From Ruminococcus sp. Phil15 (GTDB lineage Bacteria; Bacillota; Clostridia; Oscillospirales; Ruminococcaceae), in assembly GCA_001940995.1 (NCBI GenBank), contig MSHC01000047.1:52954-92555 (forward strand): a stretch of DNA of 39,602 bases, written 5' to 3'. Position numbers and translations under genes: made by a program. Below, piece after piece: positions 7,184-16,002 of the stretch (its first letter is position 1; each line of letters starts with the position of its first letter). Under the pieces are notes generated by a model. It searched no databases. It had not been told where the DNA came from and was given only the letters and a program-made list of their open reading frames with translations.

Positions 7184-8458
7184 ATGATAACAAAAGAGTT
7201 TACACCATTTGAGAACAAAGTTTGGCTTGCTACGCCGACGATGCACGGCGAAGAATTGAAATATGTAACTGAGGCATATGACACAAACTGGATGTCTACA
7301 GTTGGTGCGAATATCAATGAGGTTGAGCGCATTGCTGCTGAAAGAGCAGAAATGAAATATGCGGTCGGTCTTTCCTGTTGCACTGCTGCGCTGCACCTTT
7401 GCGTGAAGTTTGCGGGCGAAAAGCTATACGGCAAGCCCGCAATCAGTCACGGAGCATTGGAAGGCAGGAGAGTGTTCTGCTCCGACATGACCTTTGATGC
7501 GACGCTGAATCCTGTCGTGTACGAAGGCGGCATTCCAATCTTTATTGATACTGATGCTAATTCCTGGAACATGGATTCCGTTGCACTGGAAAAGGCATTT
7601 GAGATTTACCCTGATGTAAAACTTGTCGTTTCTGCTGAACTGTACGGCTTCCCTGGACGAATGGATGAAATCAAGAAAATTTGCGAAAAGAATGGAGCAA
7701 TCCTAATTGAAGACGCCGCTGAAGCAATGGGAGCCACAATTGATGGCAAGCAGTGCGGATCGTTCGGCGATTACTCGGCTATTAGTTATAATGGCAATAA
7801 GATTATAACTGGTTCATCAGGAGGATGCCTGCTCACAAACGATATCCAAGTCGCAAACAAAGCTCGTAAGTGGTCAACACAGGCGAGAGAAAATGCTCCT
7901 TGGTATCAGCATGAGGAAGTCGGCTACAATTATCGCATGAGTAATGTGATTGCCGGTGTTGTCAGAGGTCAGTATCCGCATCTTGAAGAGCATATTGCAC
8001 AGAAAAAGGCGGTATATGAGAGATATAAAGTGGGATTCAAGGATTTGCCTGTTCAGATGAATCCGATTACAGACGGTACAGAGCCGAACTACTGGTTGTC
8101 CGCCATGATCATCGATAAAGAGTATATGTGCAAGCAGGTCAGAGACGACTCCAAAGCACTCTACATAAAAGAAAAAGGCAAGACCTGCCCGACCGAGATT
8201 TTGGAAACGCTGGCAAAGTATAATGCCGAAGGGCGTCCGATTTGGAAACCGATGCATATGCAGCCGATGTATCGTATGCATGAGTGCATTGGCAGAGATG
8301 GAAGCATAAGATGTCGTACAAACGCCTATATCGCAGGCGGCGTTGCTGATGTTGGAGCGGATATATTTGAGAGAGGTCTGTGTCTGCCTTCGGATAATAA
8401 GATGACAGTTGAGCAGCAGAATAAGGTTATTGAGATCGTTAGGGCCTGTTTTGAGTAA
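7184..8458 (+). CDS. DegT/DnrJ/EryC1 sugar aminotransferase (PglE-like)
   Basis: A PLP enzyme predicted to transaminate a nucleotide-linked 4-keto-6-deoxysugar to a 4-amino sugar. In the 424-aa protein, LIEDAAEAMGA carries the cofactor-binding Asp (D178) and SYNGNKIITGSSGG the PLP lysine (K206). About 30 extra residues near 80-110 (KPAISHG..RRVFCSD) make it longer than the usual 370-390 aa. It is the first gene of the operon and sits directly before a PglC-like transferase, which suggests that the product is the first sugar loaded on the lipid. The matching 4,6-dehydratase may be the PglF/CapD-type gene at 32389. A GAAAGGAACAGGA ribosome site precedes the ATG. Confidence 0.9.
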   Translation: MITKEFTPFENKVWLATPTMHGEELKYVTEAYDTNWMSTVGANINEVERIAAERAEMKYAVGLSCCTAALHLCVKFAGEKLYGKPAISHGALEGRRVFCSDMTFDATLNPVVYEGGIPIFIDTDANSWNMDSVALEKAFEIYPDVKLVVSAELYGFPGRMDEIKKICEKNGAILIEDAAEAMGATIDGKQCGSFGDYSAISYNGNKIITGSSGGCLLTNDIQVANKARKWSTQARENAPWYQHEEVGYNYRMSNVIAGVVRGQYPHLEEHIAQKKAVYERYKVGFKDLPVQMNPITDGTEPNYWLSAMIIDKEYMCKQVRDDSKALYIKEKGKTCPTEILETLAKYNAEGRPIWKPMHMQPMYRMHECIGRDGSIRCRTNAYIAGGVADVGADIFERGLCLPSDNKMTVEQQNKVIEIVRACFE

Positions 8459-8471
8459 GAGGTAGAATGAG

Positions 8472-9116
8472 ATGAAACATAAACCGTTTGGTCCGTATGA
8501 AGCATTTTTTAAAAGATTTTTAGATTGGATTTTATCAACTATAGCAATAATTGTCCTATTACCAGTTTTCGTAATTGTTTCGATTCTGGTTAGAATCAAA
8601 CTTGGTACTCCAATTCTCTTTACACAAGAAAGACCGGGAAAAAACGAGAAGATTTTTAAAATATATAAATTTCGAACAATGACTGACAAGCGTGATAATG
8701 ATGGGAATCTACTTCCGGATTCAGAACGTCTCACACGATTTGGGAAAATACTAAGGTCTACATCTTTAGATGAGTTACCTGAGCTTTTTAATATTGCAAA
8801 AGGAGATATGTCGATTGTTGGACCTCGTCCGTTATTAACGCATTATTTACCGTATTATAGAGAAAACGAAAGGGAGAGACATGCCATACGGCCGGGACTT
8901 ACAGGTCTAGCTCAAATACATGGAAGAAACTTTTTAATGTGGGATGAACGAATTGCTATGGATGTTCAATACGCTCAGCATATTACTTTTTTCGGAGATG
9001 TAAAAATTATTCTTGGTACAGTAATAAAAGTTATAAAAAGATCAGATGTGGCGGAAAAGAGAATTCCACCTTTAGATCAAGTGAGAAGAGAGGAGAAACA
9101 GAAAAGTGCATTTTGA
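8472..9116 (+). CDS. Initiating phosphoglycosyl transferase (PglC-like)
   Basis: Transfers a sugar-1-phosphate from a UDP-sugar to undecaprenyl phosphate, the first membrane step of glycan assembly. The 214-aa size is that of the small monotopic PglC type, with no WcaJ-like N-terminal extension. The single re-entrant hydrophobic helix is about residues 15-42, with the helix-breaking proline near 31. KFRTM (66-70), the catalytic Asp-Glu in SLDELPEL (D100, E101), VGPRPL (116-121) and PGLTGLAQ (141-148) are all present. It follows the aminotransferase by 13 bases. Its 3' end overlaps the next gene by 11 bases. Confidence 0.94.
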   Translation: MKHKPFGPYEAFFKRFLDWILSTIAIIVLLPVFVIVSILVRIKLGTPILFTQERPGKNEKIFKIYKFRTMTDKRDNDGNLLPDSERLTRFGKILRSTSLDELPELFNIAKGDMSIVGPRPLLTHYLPYYRENERERHAIRPGLTGLAQIHGRNFLMWDERIAMDVQYAQHITFFGDVKIILGTVIKVIKRSDVAEKRIPPLDQVRREEKQKSAF

Positions 9117-10281
9117 AAAAGAAGTTGGAGAGTCATTAACATACAAATTTGCTCAGACTGCAAATGAAATGAAAGCGCATGGAAGAGAGATTATTTCGCT
9201 TGGTCTTGGAGAACCTGATTTTAAAACACCCCAGTATATAGTAGATGCAACGGTGAGAGCCATGAATGACGGCTTTACACACTATTCTGCTACACAAGGA
9301 TGGCCGGAGCTTAGAAATCTAATTGCTGTAAATGCCAATAAAGAATACGGTTCTGATTATACTCCGGCAGAGGTGATTGTAACTCCGGGTATAAAGTCGG
9401 CGGTGTATTTTGCACTGTGTGCAATTCTTGAGCCTGGTGACGAGATTATCATGATTTCTCCATACTATGTGAGCTATCCGGCAATGGTGAAGTTGGCTGA
9501 GCCTAGTGCCGTAATTAAGTATGTGAATTTAAATAAAGATTTTACACTGAATGTTGAGGCATTACAAGAAGCTGTAACAGATAAAACAAAATGTATTCTT
9601 CTGAACAGTCCTCACAATCCTACAGGAACTGTTCTTTCCAAGGAAGAGGTAGAGTTTGTTGTTAAACTTGCTGTAAAAAATGGGTTCTACATCGTTTCGG
9701 ATGAAGTATATGAAAAACTTGTATATACAGGACAAACTCATACCAGTTTCGGAAAATATTCTGAAATCAAGGATCGGTTAGTTATCTGCAACGGCTTCAG
9801 TAAATCACATGCTATGACCGGATGGCGTCTTGGATATGGAATCGGTGCTAAGGCTATCATTGCTAGGATGAATAAACTACAGCAGCATATTAACACAAAT
9901 ACGTGTACTTTCATTCAGAAAGGTGCTTGCTCGATTTTTGAGAATGAACCGGTTCATATCAAGCCATATGTAGAAGAACTTGAGGAACGTATTAATTACT
10001 TTAATGCTGGAATCAATAATCTTGATTATGCTTCCGGTGTAATGCCAAAGGCTGGCTTCTTCTATTTTATTGATATTTCCAAGACTGGCTTGGATTCAAA
10101 CACGTTCTGTTCTGATTTATTATGGAAGACCGGTATTGCTTCTACTCCCGGTCTTGCTTTCGGTTCTGACTGGGATGATCATGTCAGATTCTCGTTTGCA
10201 GTGCCGATGAAAACTCTTGAAAGAGCAATTGGTTTGATGCAGGGCTACGATTATAAGTGTGAGAATGTGAAACAGGAGTAG
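9106..10281 (+). CDS. Class I/II aminotransferase (aspartate aminotransferase family)
   Basis: A fold-type I PLP enzyme (391 aa) that transfers an amino group between an amino acid and a keto acid. GLGEPDF (33-39), NSPHNPTG (167-174), SDEVYE (198-203) and the PLP lysine in GFSKSHAMTGWRLGY (K233) are intact. It starts at GTG 9106, served by GAGAGGAGA, and overlaps the transferase stop by 11 bases. Such a gene is not a usual sugar enzyme. Followed at once by a 2-hydroxyacid dehydrogenase and an ATP-grasp ligase, it more likely supplies a 2-keto acid (for example hydroxypyruvate from serine) for an acyl group on the glycan. The substrate is inferred from context only. Confidence 0.9.
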   Translation: MHFEKEVGESLTYKFAQTANEMKAHGREIISLGLGEPDFKTPQYIVDATVRAMNDGFTHYSATQGWPELRNLIAVNANKEYGSDYTPAEVIVTPGIKSAVYFALCAILEPGDEIIMISPYYVSYPAMVKLAEPSAVIKYVNLNKDFTLNVEALQEAVTDKTKCILLNSPHNPTGTVLSKEEVEFVVKLAVKNGFYIVSDEVYEKLVYTGQTHTSFGKYSEIKDRLVICNGFSKSHAMTGWRLGYGIGAKAIIARMNKLQQHINTNTCTFIQKGACSIFENEPVHIKPYVEELEERINYFNAGINNLDYASGVMPKAGFFYFIDISKTGLDSNTFCSDLLWKTGIASTPGLAFGSDWDDHVRFSFAVPMKTLERAIGLMQGYDYKCENVKQE

Positions 10282-10286
10282 ATACG

Positions 10287-11291
10287 ATGAATACTTGCAA
10301 GATTGTTCTGACAAGAAGTATGCTTCATGTCGATCAGGAATATATTAAAAGCGAACTCAATAAAGAAGTAACTGGTAAATACGAAATTGTTGTTCCGGTT
10401 GAATTTACTGAGACAGCCATTAAAGCAGAAGCAAGGGATGCAGATGTTCTTCTTGGACCTTATGTAACGAAAGATATTTTGAAGTCTGCAGAAAAACTTC
10501 AACTGATACAGGTTCCTTGGACAGGCATGGACACTTTTGACTTCTCTGCGGTGGAGGATTTTAAAGGTACTGTCTGTAATACGCATAGTAACGCCGATTC
10601 TGTTGCGGAATTAGGTGTGACGCTTGTGTTGGATCTTCTGAAAAAGGTATCTTATCATGACCGAAAAATGCGTGATGGCGATTGGAACCGTAATCAGAAG
10701 CCGCTTGACCTGAAATCCAGAATGCTTTCGAAACAGACTGTTTGTATGATGGGATGCGGAAATATCGGTTACCGTATTGCAAAGCTGATGGTAGCATTTG
10801 GAGCTAACGTTATTGCGGTTGACGATCATGTTAATAACAATGAGGTTGTTTCTAAAGTATATGGACAGGATAAGTACGCCGATGCACTGGCAGAGGCAGA
10901 TATTGCCGTTTCAACATTACCTCTAACGGACACTACCAGAGGTATGATTAATTCGAAAATGATCGGTGCAGCAAAAGATGGAATCTTATTTGTGAATATG
11001 TCCAGGGCGGATGTGTTCGATGAAGATGATTTATATTCGGCATTGCTCAGTGGCAAAGTTGGTGGGTTTGCATCCGATGTATGGTGGAATGCACCTAAAA
11101 GGGGAGAATCAGAGAGCTATCCTTCCACGCATAATGAGTTCTGGAGAATGGATAATGTTATTATGTCTCCACATCGTGCAGGCTTTATTGAGAACAGCCT
11201 TCCACATTTGGACGGAGCAATTGAAAATATTATTAATTACATTCGTGGTAAACCTTTAACAAGCATTGTTGATGTGAAAAAACATTTTTAA
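10287..11291 (+). CDS. D-isomer-specific 2-hydroxyacid dehydrogenase
   Basis: An NAD(P)-dependent reductase of the SerA/GyaR/hydroxypyruvate reductase family (334 aa), expected to reduce a 2-keto acid to a D-2-hydroxy acid. The nucleotide-binding loop is GCGNIG (156-161). The catalytic arginine is R240 (NMSRADVF) and the histidine H296 (MSPHRAG). The usual catalytic Glu about 29 residues after the Arg (DVFxxEP) is not there: this stretch reads DVWWNAP, with A269 in its place, though Glu residues follow at 274 and 276. It lies 5 bases after the aminotransferase and 23 before the ATP-grasp gene. Confidence 0.88.
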   Translation: MNTCKIVLTRSMLHVDQEYIKSELNKEVTGKYEIVVPVEFTETAIKAEARDADVLLGPYVTKDILKSAEKLQLIQVPWTGMDTFDFSAVEDFKGTVCNTHSNADSVAELGVTLVLDLLKKVSYHDRKMRDGDWNRNQKPLDLKSRMLSKQTVCMMGCGNIGYRIAKLMVAFGANVIAVDDHVNNNEVVSKVYGQDKYADALAEADIAVSTLPLTDTTRGMINSKMIGAAKDGILFVNMSRADVFDEDDLYSALLSGKVGGFASDVWWNAPKRGESESYPSTHNEFWRMDNVIMSPHRAGFIENSLPHLDGAIENIINYIRGKPLTSIVDVKKHF

Positions 11292-11314
11292 AGAGACTGT
11301 TGGGGTATAGATAG

Positions 11315-12289
11315 ATGAACATTTTAATACTCAGTGCTGGTACAAGAAATAAGATTGTACAGTATTTTAGAAAAACTTTACGGGGTAAAGGAACTGTTAT
11401 CGCTACTGACATGAGCGGTCTTGCTCCTGCCATTTACGATGCTGATAAATTCTATATTGTTCCGGGAATGACTGCTCCCGGGTATCTGGATGCCATTTTG
11501 GATATTTGTAAAAAGGAATCAGTAGCGGGAGTTTTGTCTTTAATCGATCCGGAGCTTTCACTTTTGGCAAAGAACAAGGATAAGTTTGAGGCTATTGGAA
11601 CAAATGTAATCGGATCTTCATACGAGCTTTGCGAGATGTCGCTGGATAAGTTTCAGATGTACAACTGGCTGGTTTCTCACGGTTATAAATGTGCTAAATC
11701 ATACATGGATAAAGCGGATTTCTTTGCAGATGTGGATGCAAGAAAAATCACTTATCCGGTTTTTGTTAAGCCTGCCAGGGGTAGTGCTAGTATTGCCATC
11801 TCGAAGGTTTGCGATAAGGAAACGGTGGATTTATTGTTTGCCCATGATGAAGGATTGATGATTCAGGAATTCCTGAATGGACAGGAGATTGGTGCAGATG
11901 TATATATTGATATGCTCACCGGTGAGATCGTATCAATCTTCACGAAGAAGAAAAAGAAGATGCGTGCTGGTGAGACAGACAAAGCAGTATCCTTCAAAGA
12001 TGAGAAATTATTCGCTTTGATTGAAAAGTTTGTAAAAGAAGCCGGATACAGCGGTCAGATTGATATTGATATATTCGAAATCAATGGAGAATACTATATC
12101 AGTGAGGTCAATCCTCGCTTTGGAGGTGGTTATCCGCATGCCTATGAATGCGGTTGCAACCATATGAAGCTGATTCTCAATAATCTTAACGGAGTTAAGA
12201 ACAAGAAGAGCATTGGTGCCTATGATGAAGGCATTTATATGATGAAATACAACGAAGTGAAGATTGTTGAAAGCAGGGGGAAAGGATGA
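11315..12289 (+). CDS. ATP-grasp ligase (CarB-like)
   Basis: A 324-aa ATP-grasp enzyme that should join a carboxylic acid to an amine through an acyl phosphate. A Rossmann-like N-terminal domain (1-110) is followed by the ATP-binding region with FVKPARGSAS (K152) and the Mg site SEVNPRFGGGYP (E264, N266). Stand-alone proteins of this type are common in polysaccharide loci but their substrates are seldom known. Here the upstream aminotransferase and hydroxyacid dehydrogenase could supply the acid, and the PglE-like aminotransferase the amino sugar. Neisseria PglB2 fuses a PglC-type transferase to an ATP-grasp domain and makes a glyceramido sugar, which gives a precedent. The stop overlaps the next ATG (ATGA). 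Confidence 0.88.
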   Translation: MNILILSAGTRNKIVQYFRKTLRGKGTVIATDMSGLAPAIYDADKFYIVPGMTAPGYLDAILDICKKESVAGVLSLIDPELSLLAKNKDKFEAIGTNVIGSSYELCEMSLDKFQMYNWLVSHGYKCAKSYMDKADFFADVDARKITYPVFVKPARGSASIAISKVCDKETVDLLFAHDEGLMIQEFLNGQEIGADVYIDMLTGEIVSIFTKKKKKMRAGETDKAVSFKDEKLFALIEKFVKEAGYSGQIDIDIFEINGEYYISEVNPRFGGGYPHAYECGCNHMKLILNNLNGVKNKKSIGAYDEGIYMMKYNEVKIVESRGKG

Positions 12290-12759
12290 ACATCAAGCGT
12301 ATATGGACACAGATGAGAATGTTTACTTTCTGGTCTGGTATAAGAAGAACCGCCTACCTTAAAAAGAAAAAAGTCTTTGGAAGCATCGGGGATGATGTAA
12401 TGATTCAGTCTAGAAAAGTGCCGTTGTATCCGGAGCTTATCTATATTGGAAACAATGTGCGGGTGGCATCTAATGTCAGCTTCATCACGCATGATGTTAC
12501 ACACAATATGCTCAATAACATCTCGAAATATGCGGGGGGGTATAGATTTGATGAGAAAAAAGGAAATATTGTTATCGGCGACAATGTATTCATAGGCGCT
12601 AATTCAACAGTGCTTTATGATGTGACTATAGGAAACAATGTGATTGTGGGAGCTGGGAGCGTTGTTGTAAAAGATTTACCGGATAACTCGGTGTGTGTTG
12701 GTGTTCCTTGTAGGGTTATTGGAGATTTTCAAAGTTTCATAGAAAAGAGAAAGAGTTAA
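12286..12759 (+). CDS. Left-handed beta-helix acyltransferase (WbbJ/Maa type)
   Basis: A 157-aa hexapeptide-repeat protein, probably a CoA-dependent O- or N-acetyltransferase acting on a sugar. Repeats of the form [IV]GDNVFIGANS, IGNNVIVGAGS and GVPCRVIG run from about 50 to 148, with the typical SFITHD region holding the likely catalytic histidine near 66. It lacks the N-terminal Rossmann domain of PglD, so it is not an obvious bacillosamine N-acetyltransferase. ATGA overlap with the ATP-grasp gene implies coupled translation. Confidence 0.88.
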   Translation: MNIKRIWTQMRMFTFWSGIRRTAYLKKKKVFGSIGDDVMIQSRKVPLYPELIYIGNNVRVASNVSFITHDVTHNMLNNISKYAGGYRFDEKKGNIVIGDNVFIGANSTVLYDVTIGNNVIVGAGSVVVKDLPDNSVCVGVPCRVIGDFQSFIEKRKS

Positions 12760-12778
12760 TAAGTAGCAGGTGTTTTTG

Positions 12779-13819
12779 ATGGACAAAAAAAGAAATGATG
12801 TCTGGGACATTGCTAAAGGGTTAGGAATATTGTTCGTTGTTGCCGGTCATGGTTTCAGTGGCGGCATTAGTCAATTCGTCAACTTATTTCATATTCCGCT
12901 ATTCTTCTATCTTTCGGGACTTGTCTTTAGGTTTCAAGATAAGTCTATGAAGTCTGCGATTACATTCATATATAAACGAATGAAGTCGTTGTGGCTACCA
13001 AGTGTTTTGTATGGTTGTTTCTATGTGATGCTACATAATGCTTTTGTCGCCGTTGGAATATATGCTCTTGATAAGTATTCTATAAAGCAGTTTTTTGTAG
13101 CACTTGCGAAAAATATCTGCTTTTTGAAAACAGAGCCTTTAGAATCGGCCATGTGGTTTTTAACGGCTATATTTATCGGAGGATGCCTTCTCTATGGAGT
13201 TTTATGGATTTCTTCATTTTTTAAACGGAAATTGCAGAATATCATAGAAGTTATTCTAGTGATTCTCTTTTTCTCTATGGGATGTTTCTTCTTTTACAAA
13301 CAGATTAGTTTACCAGGAAATGCAGATAATGCTTGTTCTTTGCTTCCATTTATGTATGCTGGCTACCGAATGAAAAAGATAGAGTATAGGAGACATTATC
13401 TTGCTGTTCCATGCGTTGCAATAATGACAGGTATTCTTTTTTTTACTGGAGAAACGCTTAGAATGAGCAGAAATGAAATTGTTAATCCCGGTTTTCTGTT
13501 GGTTGCAGGTTTCTCGGGTGTTCTACTGACACTAGAACTTGCCGATCATCTAAAGAAATGGAAAGTTGGGAAAGTTTTTAGCTATCTAGGTAGAAATACA
13601 ATACCTATTTTGTGTTTGCATCTTCTGGCATTTAGATCGGTTTCGTTTATATGGGTTAAGGCGGAAGGTCTGCCACTTGCGTATATATCTAGGCATCCAA
13701 TTGTAGAGAGCTCCTATGTCTGGGGGGGATTTTATACATTGATAGGGATATTGGTTCCGTTGATTGTTCCGATTGTAAAAAACAGATTAAGAATTTCGAA
13801 AGGATATGAGAATGGTTAA
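12779..13819 (+). CDS. Membrane acyltransferase family 3 protein
   Basis: An integral-membrane acyltransferase (OafA/WecH-like) that probably adds an acetyl or other acyl group to the glycan. The product is 346 aa with about ten hydrophobic segments. The N-terminal motif DIAKGLGILFVVAGHG carries the family histidine and is followed by FHIPLFFYLSG, both diagnostic. I prefer ATG 12779 (MDKKRND) with AGCAGGTG in front; a GTG at 12770 would add three residues. The 3' end overlaps the next gene slightly. It is the second acyltransferase in a row, so the polymer may carry two kinds of O-acyl group. Confidence 0.88.
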   Translation: MDKKRNDVWDIAKGLGILFVVAGHGFSGGISQFVNLFHIPLFFYLSGLVFRFQDKSMKSAITFIYKRMKSLWLPSVLYGCFYVMLHNAFVAVGIYALDKYSIKQFFVALAKNICFLKTEPLESAMWFLTAIFIGGCLLYGVLWISSFFKRKLQNIIEVILVILFFSMGCFFFYKQISLPGNADNACSLLPFMYAGYRMKKIEYRRHYLAVPCVAIMTGILFFTGETLRMSRNEIVNPGFLLVAGFSGVLLTLELADHLKKWKVGKVFSYLGRNTIPILCLHLLAFRSVSFIWVKAEGLPLAYISRHPIVESSYVWGGFYTLIGILVPLIVPIVKNRLRISKGYENG

Positions 13820-14816
13820 TTTTATTGTTGTTGGTCAAGGCAGTGACTATGGCACTGTTAGATGGGGTGACCTGAAGAAAATGGAAAATGCGATATATTT
13901 GGAGGCACCGTTTGTTTCTACAAATAAAATTTCCGATACATTGTGTCATGCTCATGCAAGTTTTGCGGTTAATAGTCGAATCGCTATGCCATGCAAAAGA
14001 ATATGGAAGAATAAGTATTCTTTAGAAAAAGTAAGAATACAGCCTATTGATCACTATTATATCATATTTACAGATATTGCCTTAGCTAGATATGATGCAA
14101 AGTATGTGGCTAAGTATAAAGAACAACATACCAATGTGACACTTGTTCTTATGATTAATAACGCAATGTATTTGCGAGACAAACTGTTGAAGAAGCATCT
14201 CCAGTATATGGACTTAATTTATTCCTTTAGCGAGAAGGATGCTGAAGATTATAAGTTCCAGTTTCAACCCGATATTTACTCTGAGATTAATCCCGATGAT
14301 GCTCCAGAGATAACTTCTGACATTTTCTTTGCAGGCAATGCAAACGACCGGGCTGATTTGTTGAATGCGTTGGGAAAATATATGCTGGATCGTGGTATTA
14401 ATGCCCACATCTATGTTCAAAACACGAAAGACAAGGATAAAAAAGTGCCGGAAGGAATTCATTATAACGAGTGGTTGAACTATGCCACCATTATGGATGA
14501 AAACATGCACACAAACTGTATACTGGAAGTTGTTGGAGACAGATATACGGGTATGACCTTACGGACAGTAGAGGCACTTTGCTTTAAGAAAAAGTTGCTT
14601 ACCAATAATTACACAATTGAACATATGCCTTTCTATGATCCTAGATTTATTCGAATTTTTACGAAGGATAACCTTGGGACAATAGATCCTGATTTTATTA
14701 AGAAGCGGGAAGCTGTGACATATAACTACGATAATGAATATTCACCAATTGCGTTCTGCAAGAGGGTACAGACTGATTATGAAGAGGGAAAACGATATGT
14801 ACCGAGAAAAAAATGA
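13812..14816 (+). CDS. Putative glycosyltransferase (GT-B-like), family unclear
   Basis: Not recognised with certainty. The 334-aa protein is soluble. Its C-terminal half has a pattern seen in bacterial LPS/capsule glycosyltransferase-like proteins: DIFFAGNANDRADLL, then ILEVVGDRYTGMTLRTVEA with an acidic residue after a TG turn, then KKLLTNN. It sits between an acyltransferase and UDP-galactopyranose mutase, so a galactofuranosyltransferase role is possible but unproven. The start at 13812 has GAAAGGA 7 nt upstream; the ATG at 13806 is too close to that site. The 3' end overlaps glf by 20 bases. Confidence 0.7.
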   Translation: MVNFIVVGQGSDYGTVRWGDLKKMENAIYLEAPFVSTNKISDTLCHAHASFAVNSRIAMPCKRIWKNKYSLEKVRIQPIDHYYIIFTDIALARYDAKYVAKYKEQHTNVTLVLMINNAMYLRDKLLKKHLQYMDLIYSFSEKDAEDYKFQFQPDIYSEINPDDAPEITSDIFFAGNANDRADLLNALGKYMLDRGINAHIYVQNTKDKDKKVPEGIHYNEWLNYATIMDENMHTNCILEVVGDRYTGMTLRTVEALCFKKKLLTNNYTIEHMPFYDPRFIRIFTKDNLGTIDPDFIKKREAVTYNYDNEYSPIAFCKRVQTDYEEGKRYVPRKK

Positions 14817-16002
14817 TGTTAGATTCGATGACTACGATGCAATCGTTGTAGGGGGCGGTTTTTCTGGAGTTGTCGTTTCAAGAGAACTTGCGGAGCATGG
14901 AAAGCGCGTCTTGATTATTGAAAAGAAATCTGAAATCAGTGGTATGATGGCTGACTACGTAGATGAAAATGGGATTATCATCCATAAGTATGGTCCGCAT
15001 GTATTCATGTTAAATAGTGACGAAGTGCTTGCCTATTTAAAACAATTCTGCGACTTGCTTCCTGTGACAAATTATGTCCATGCTTTTATTGATGAGAAGT
15101 ATGTGTCAATTCCCGCCAATTTCTACTCCCTTGATACCCTATATGGAGAAGAAAAATCAAAGAGACTTCAGGAAAAGATGATTGCTCTTTACGGGGAAGG
15201 TAAGGAAGTTCACATTTTGACAATGATGAGTTCGGAAGATGCAGAAATACGCGAATTGGCAGATAACCTCTATGATAAAATATTTGTCGGATATAACGCT
15301 AAGATGTGGGGTCTAAAGCCGGAGGAATTGGATCCGTCTATTCCAGGACGTCTTCCAATCCGGATTTCATATAACGACAAAAACTGCAAAAAGAAATATG
15401 AATTAATTCCTACTAAGGGATATAAGGATTTGTTTTACAGCATTGTTGATTCTCCGAACATCGATATCCTGCTCGATACCAAAGCGATGGATGTTATCGG
15501 GATTGAAGGAGAACATGTCAAAATTGAAGGAAATAATTACTCGGGTGCTGTAATCTATACAGCTCCACTGGATGAATTATTCTCATATGAATATGGAGAA
15601 CTGCCGTACCGTGCGCTATACTTTGAGATTGATGTCTTTAGAGGAGACCGAGAGGCACCAAGTGCAGTGACAACATATCCAATGAACTTTGATAAAGTCA
15701 GGACTACTGATATGGTTGAGTTACTCGACCAAAAAATTGACGGATATGTGGCAAATGTCTCTGAATATCCAGGTGCATATAATAAAGAATCTAAGATATT
15801 CAATGTCCCTGCGTATCCGGTTCTTAATGAAGGAAGTTCAGCCATCATCGAAAGATATAAGAAGAAGGCAGATACCATTAACAACTTTTATTATGTTGGC
15901 AGATTGGCAGAGTTTAAGTATTTCGATATGGAAGCATCGATTGAGAGTGCATTGAGATGCTCCGCTCGAATTTTGAAAGGAGAAACAAAAGCAGATGTTT
16001 AA
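14797..16002 (+). CDS. glf: UDP-galactopyranose mutase
   Basis: An FAD-dependent enzyme that interconverts UDP-galactopyranose and UDP-galactofuranose, supplying galactofuranose for the polymer. From ATG 14797 (MYREKND) the product is 401 aa, near the family's 370-400. The FAD-binding VVGGGFSG follows the N-terminus, then HKYGPHVFML (substrate and FAD site), YNAKMWGL and, near the C-terminus, YYVGRLAEFKYFDME. GAAGAGGG lies 8 nt before this start; an upstream ATG at 14734 would add 21 unlikely residues inside the preceding gene. It overlaps its neighbours on both sides, typical of a tight operon. Confidence 0.93.
   Translation: MYREKNDVRFDDYDAIVVGGGFSGVVVSRELAEHGKRVLIIEKKSEISGMMADYVDENGIIIHKYGPHVFMLNSDEVLAYLKQFCDLLPVTNYVHAFIDEKYVSIPANFYSLDTLYGEEKSKRLQEKMIALYGEGKEVHILTMMSSEDAEIRELADNLYDKIFVGYNAKMWGLKPEELDPSIPGRLPIRISYNDKNCKKKYELIPTKGYKDLFYSIVDSPNIDILLDTKAMDVIGIEGEHVKIEGNNYSGAVIYTAPLDELFSYEYGELPYRALYFEIDVFRGDREAPSAVTTYPMNFDKVRTTDMVELLDQKIDGYVANVSEYPGAYNKESKIFNVPAYPVLNEGSSAIIERYKKKADTINNFYYVGRLAEFKYFDMEASIESALRCSARILKGETKADV

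Noticed and set aside
7874-8734. Long minus-strand ORF of 286 codons
   Set aside because: It lies opposite the sugar aminotransferase and the phosphoglycosyl transferase, both with clear motifs, and its translation resembles no protein.
10287-11291. SerA for serine synthesis
   Set aside because: It lacks the C-terminal regulatory domain and the canonical Glu, and it sits in a polysaccharide operon; a serine-synthesis role is less likely, though hydroxypyruvate chemistry is possible.
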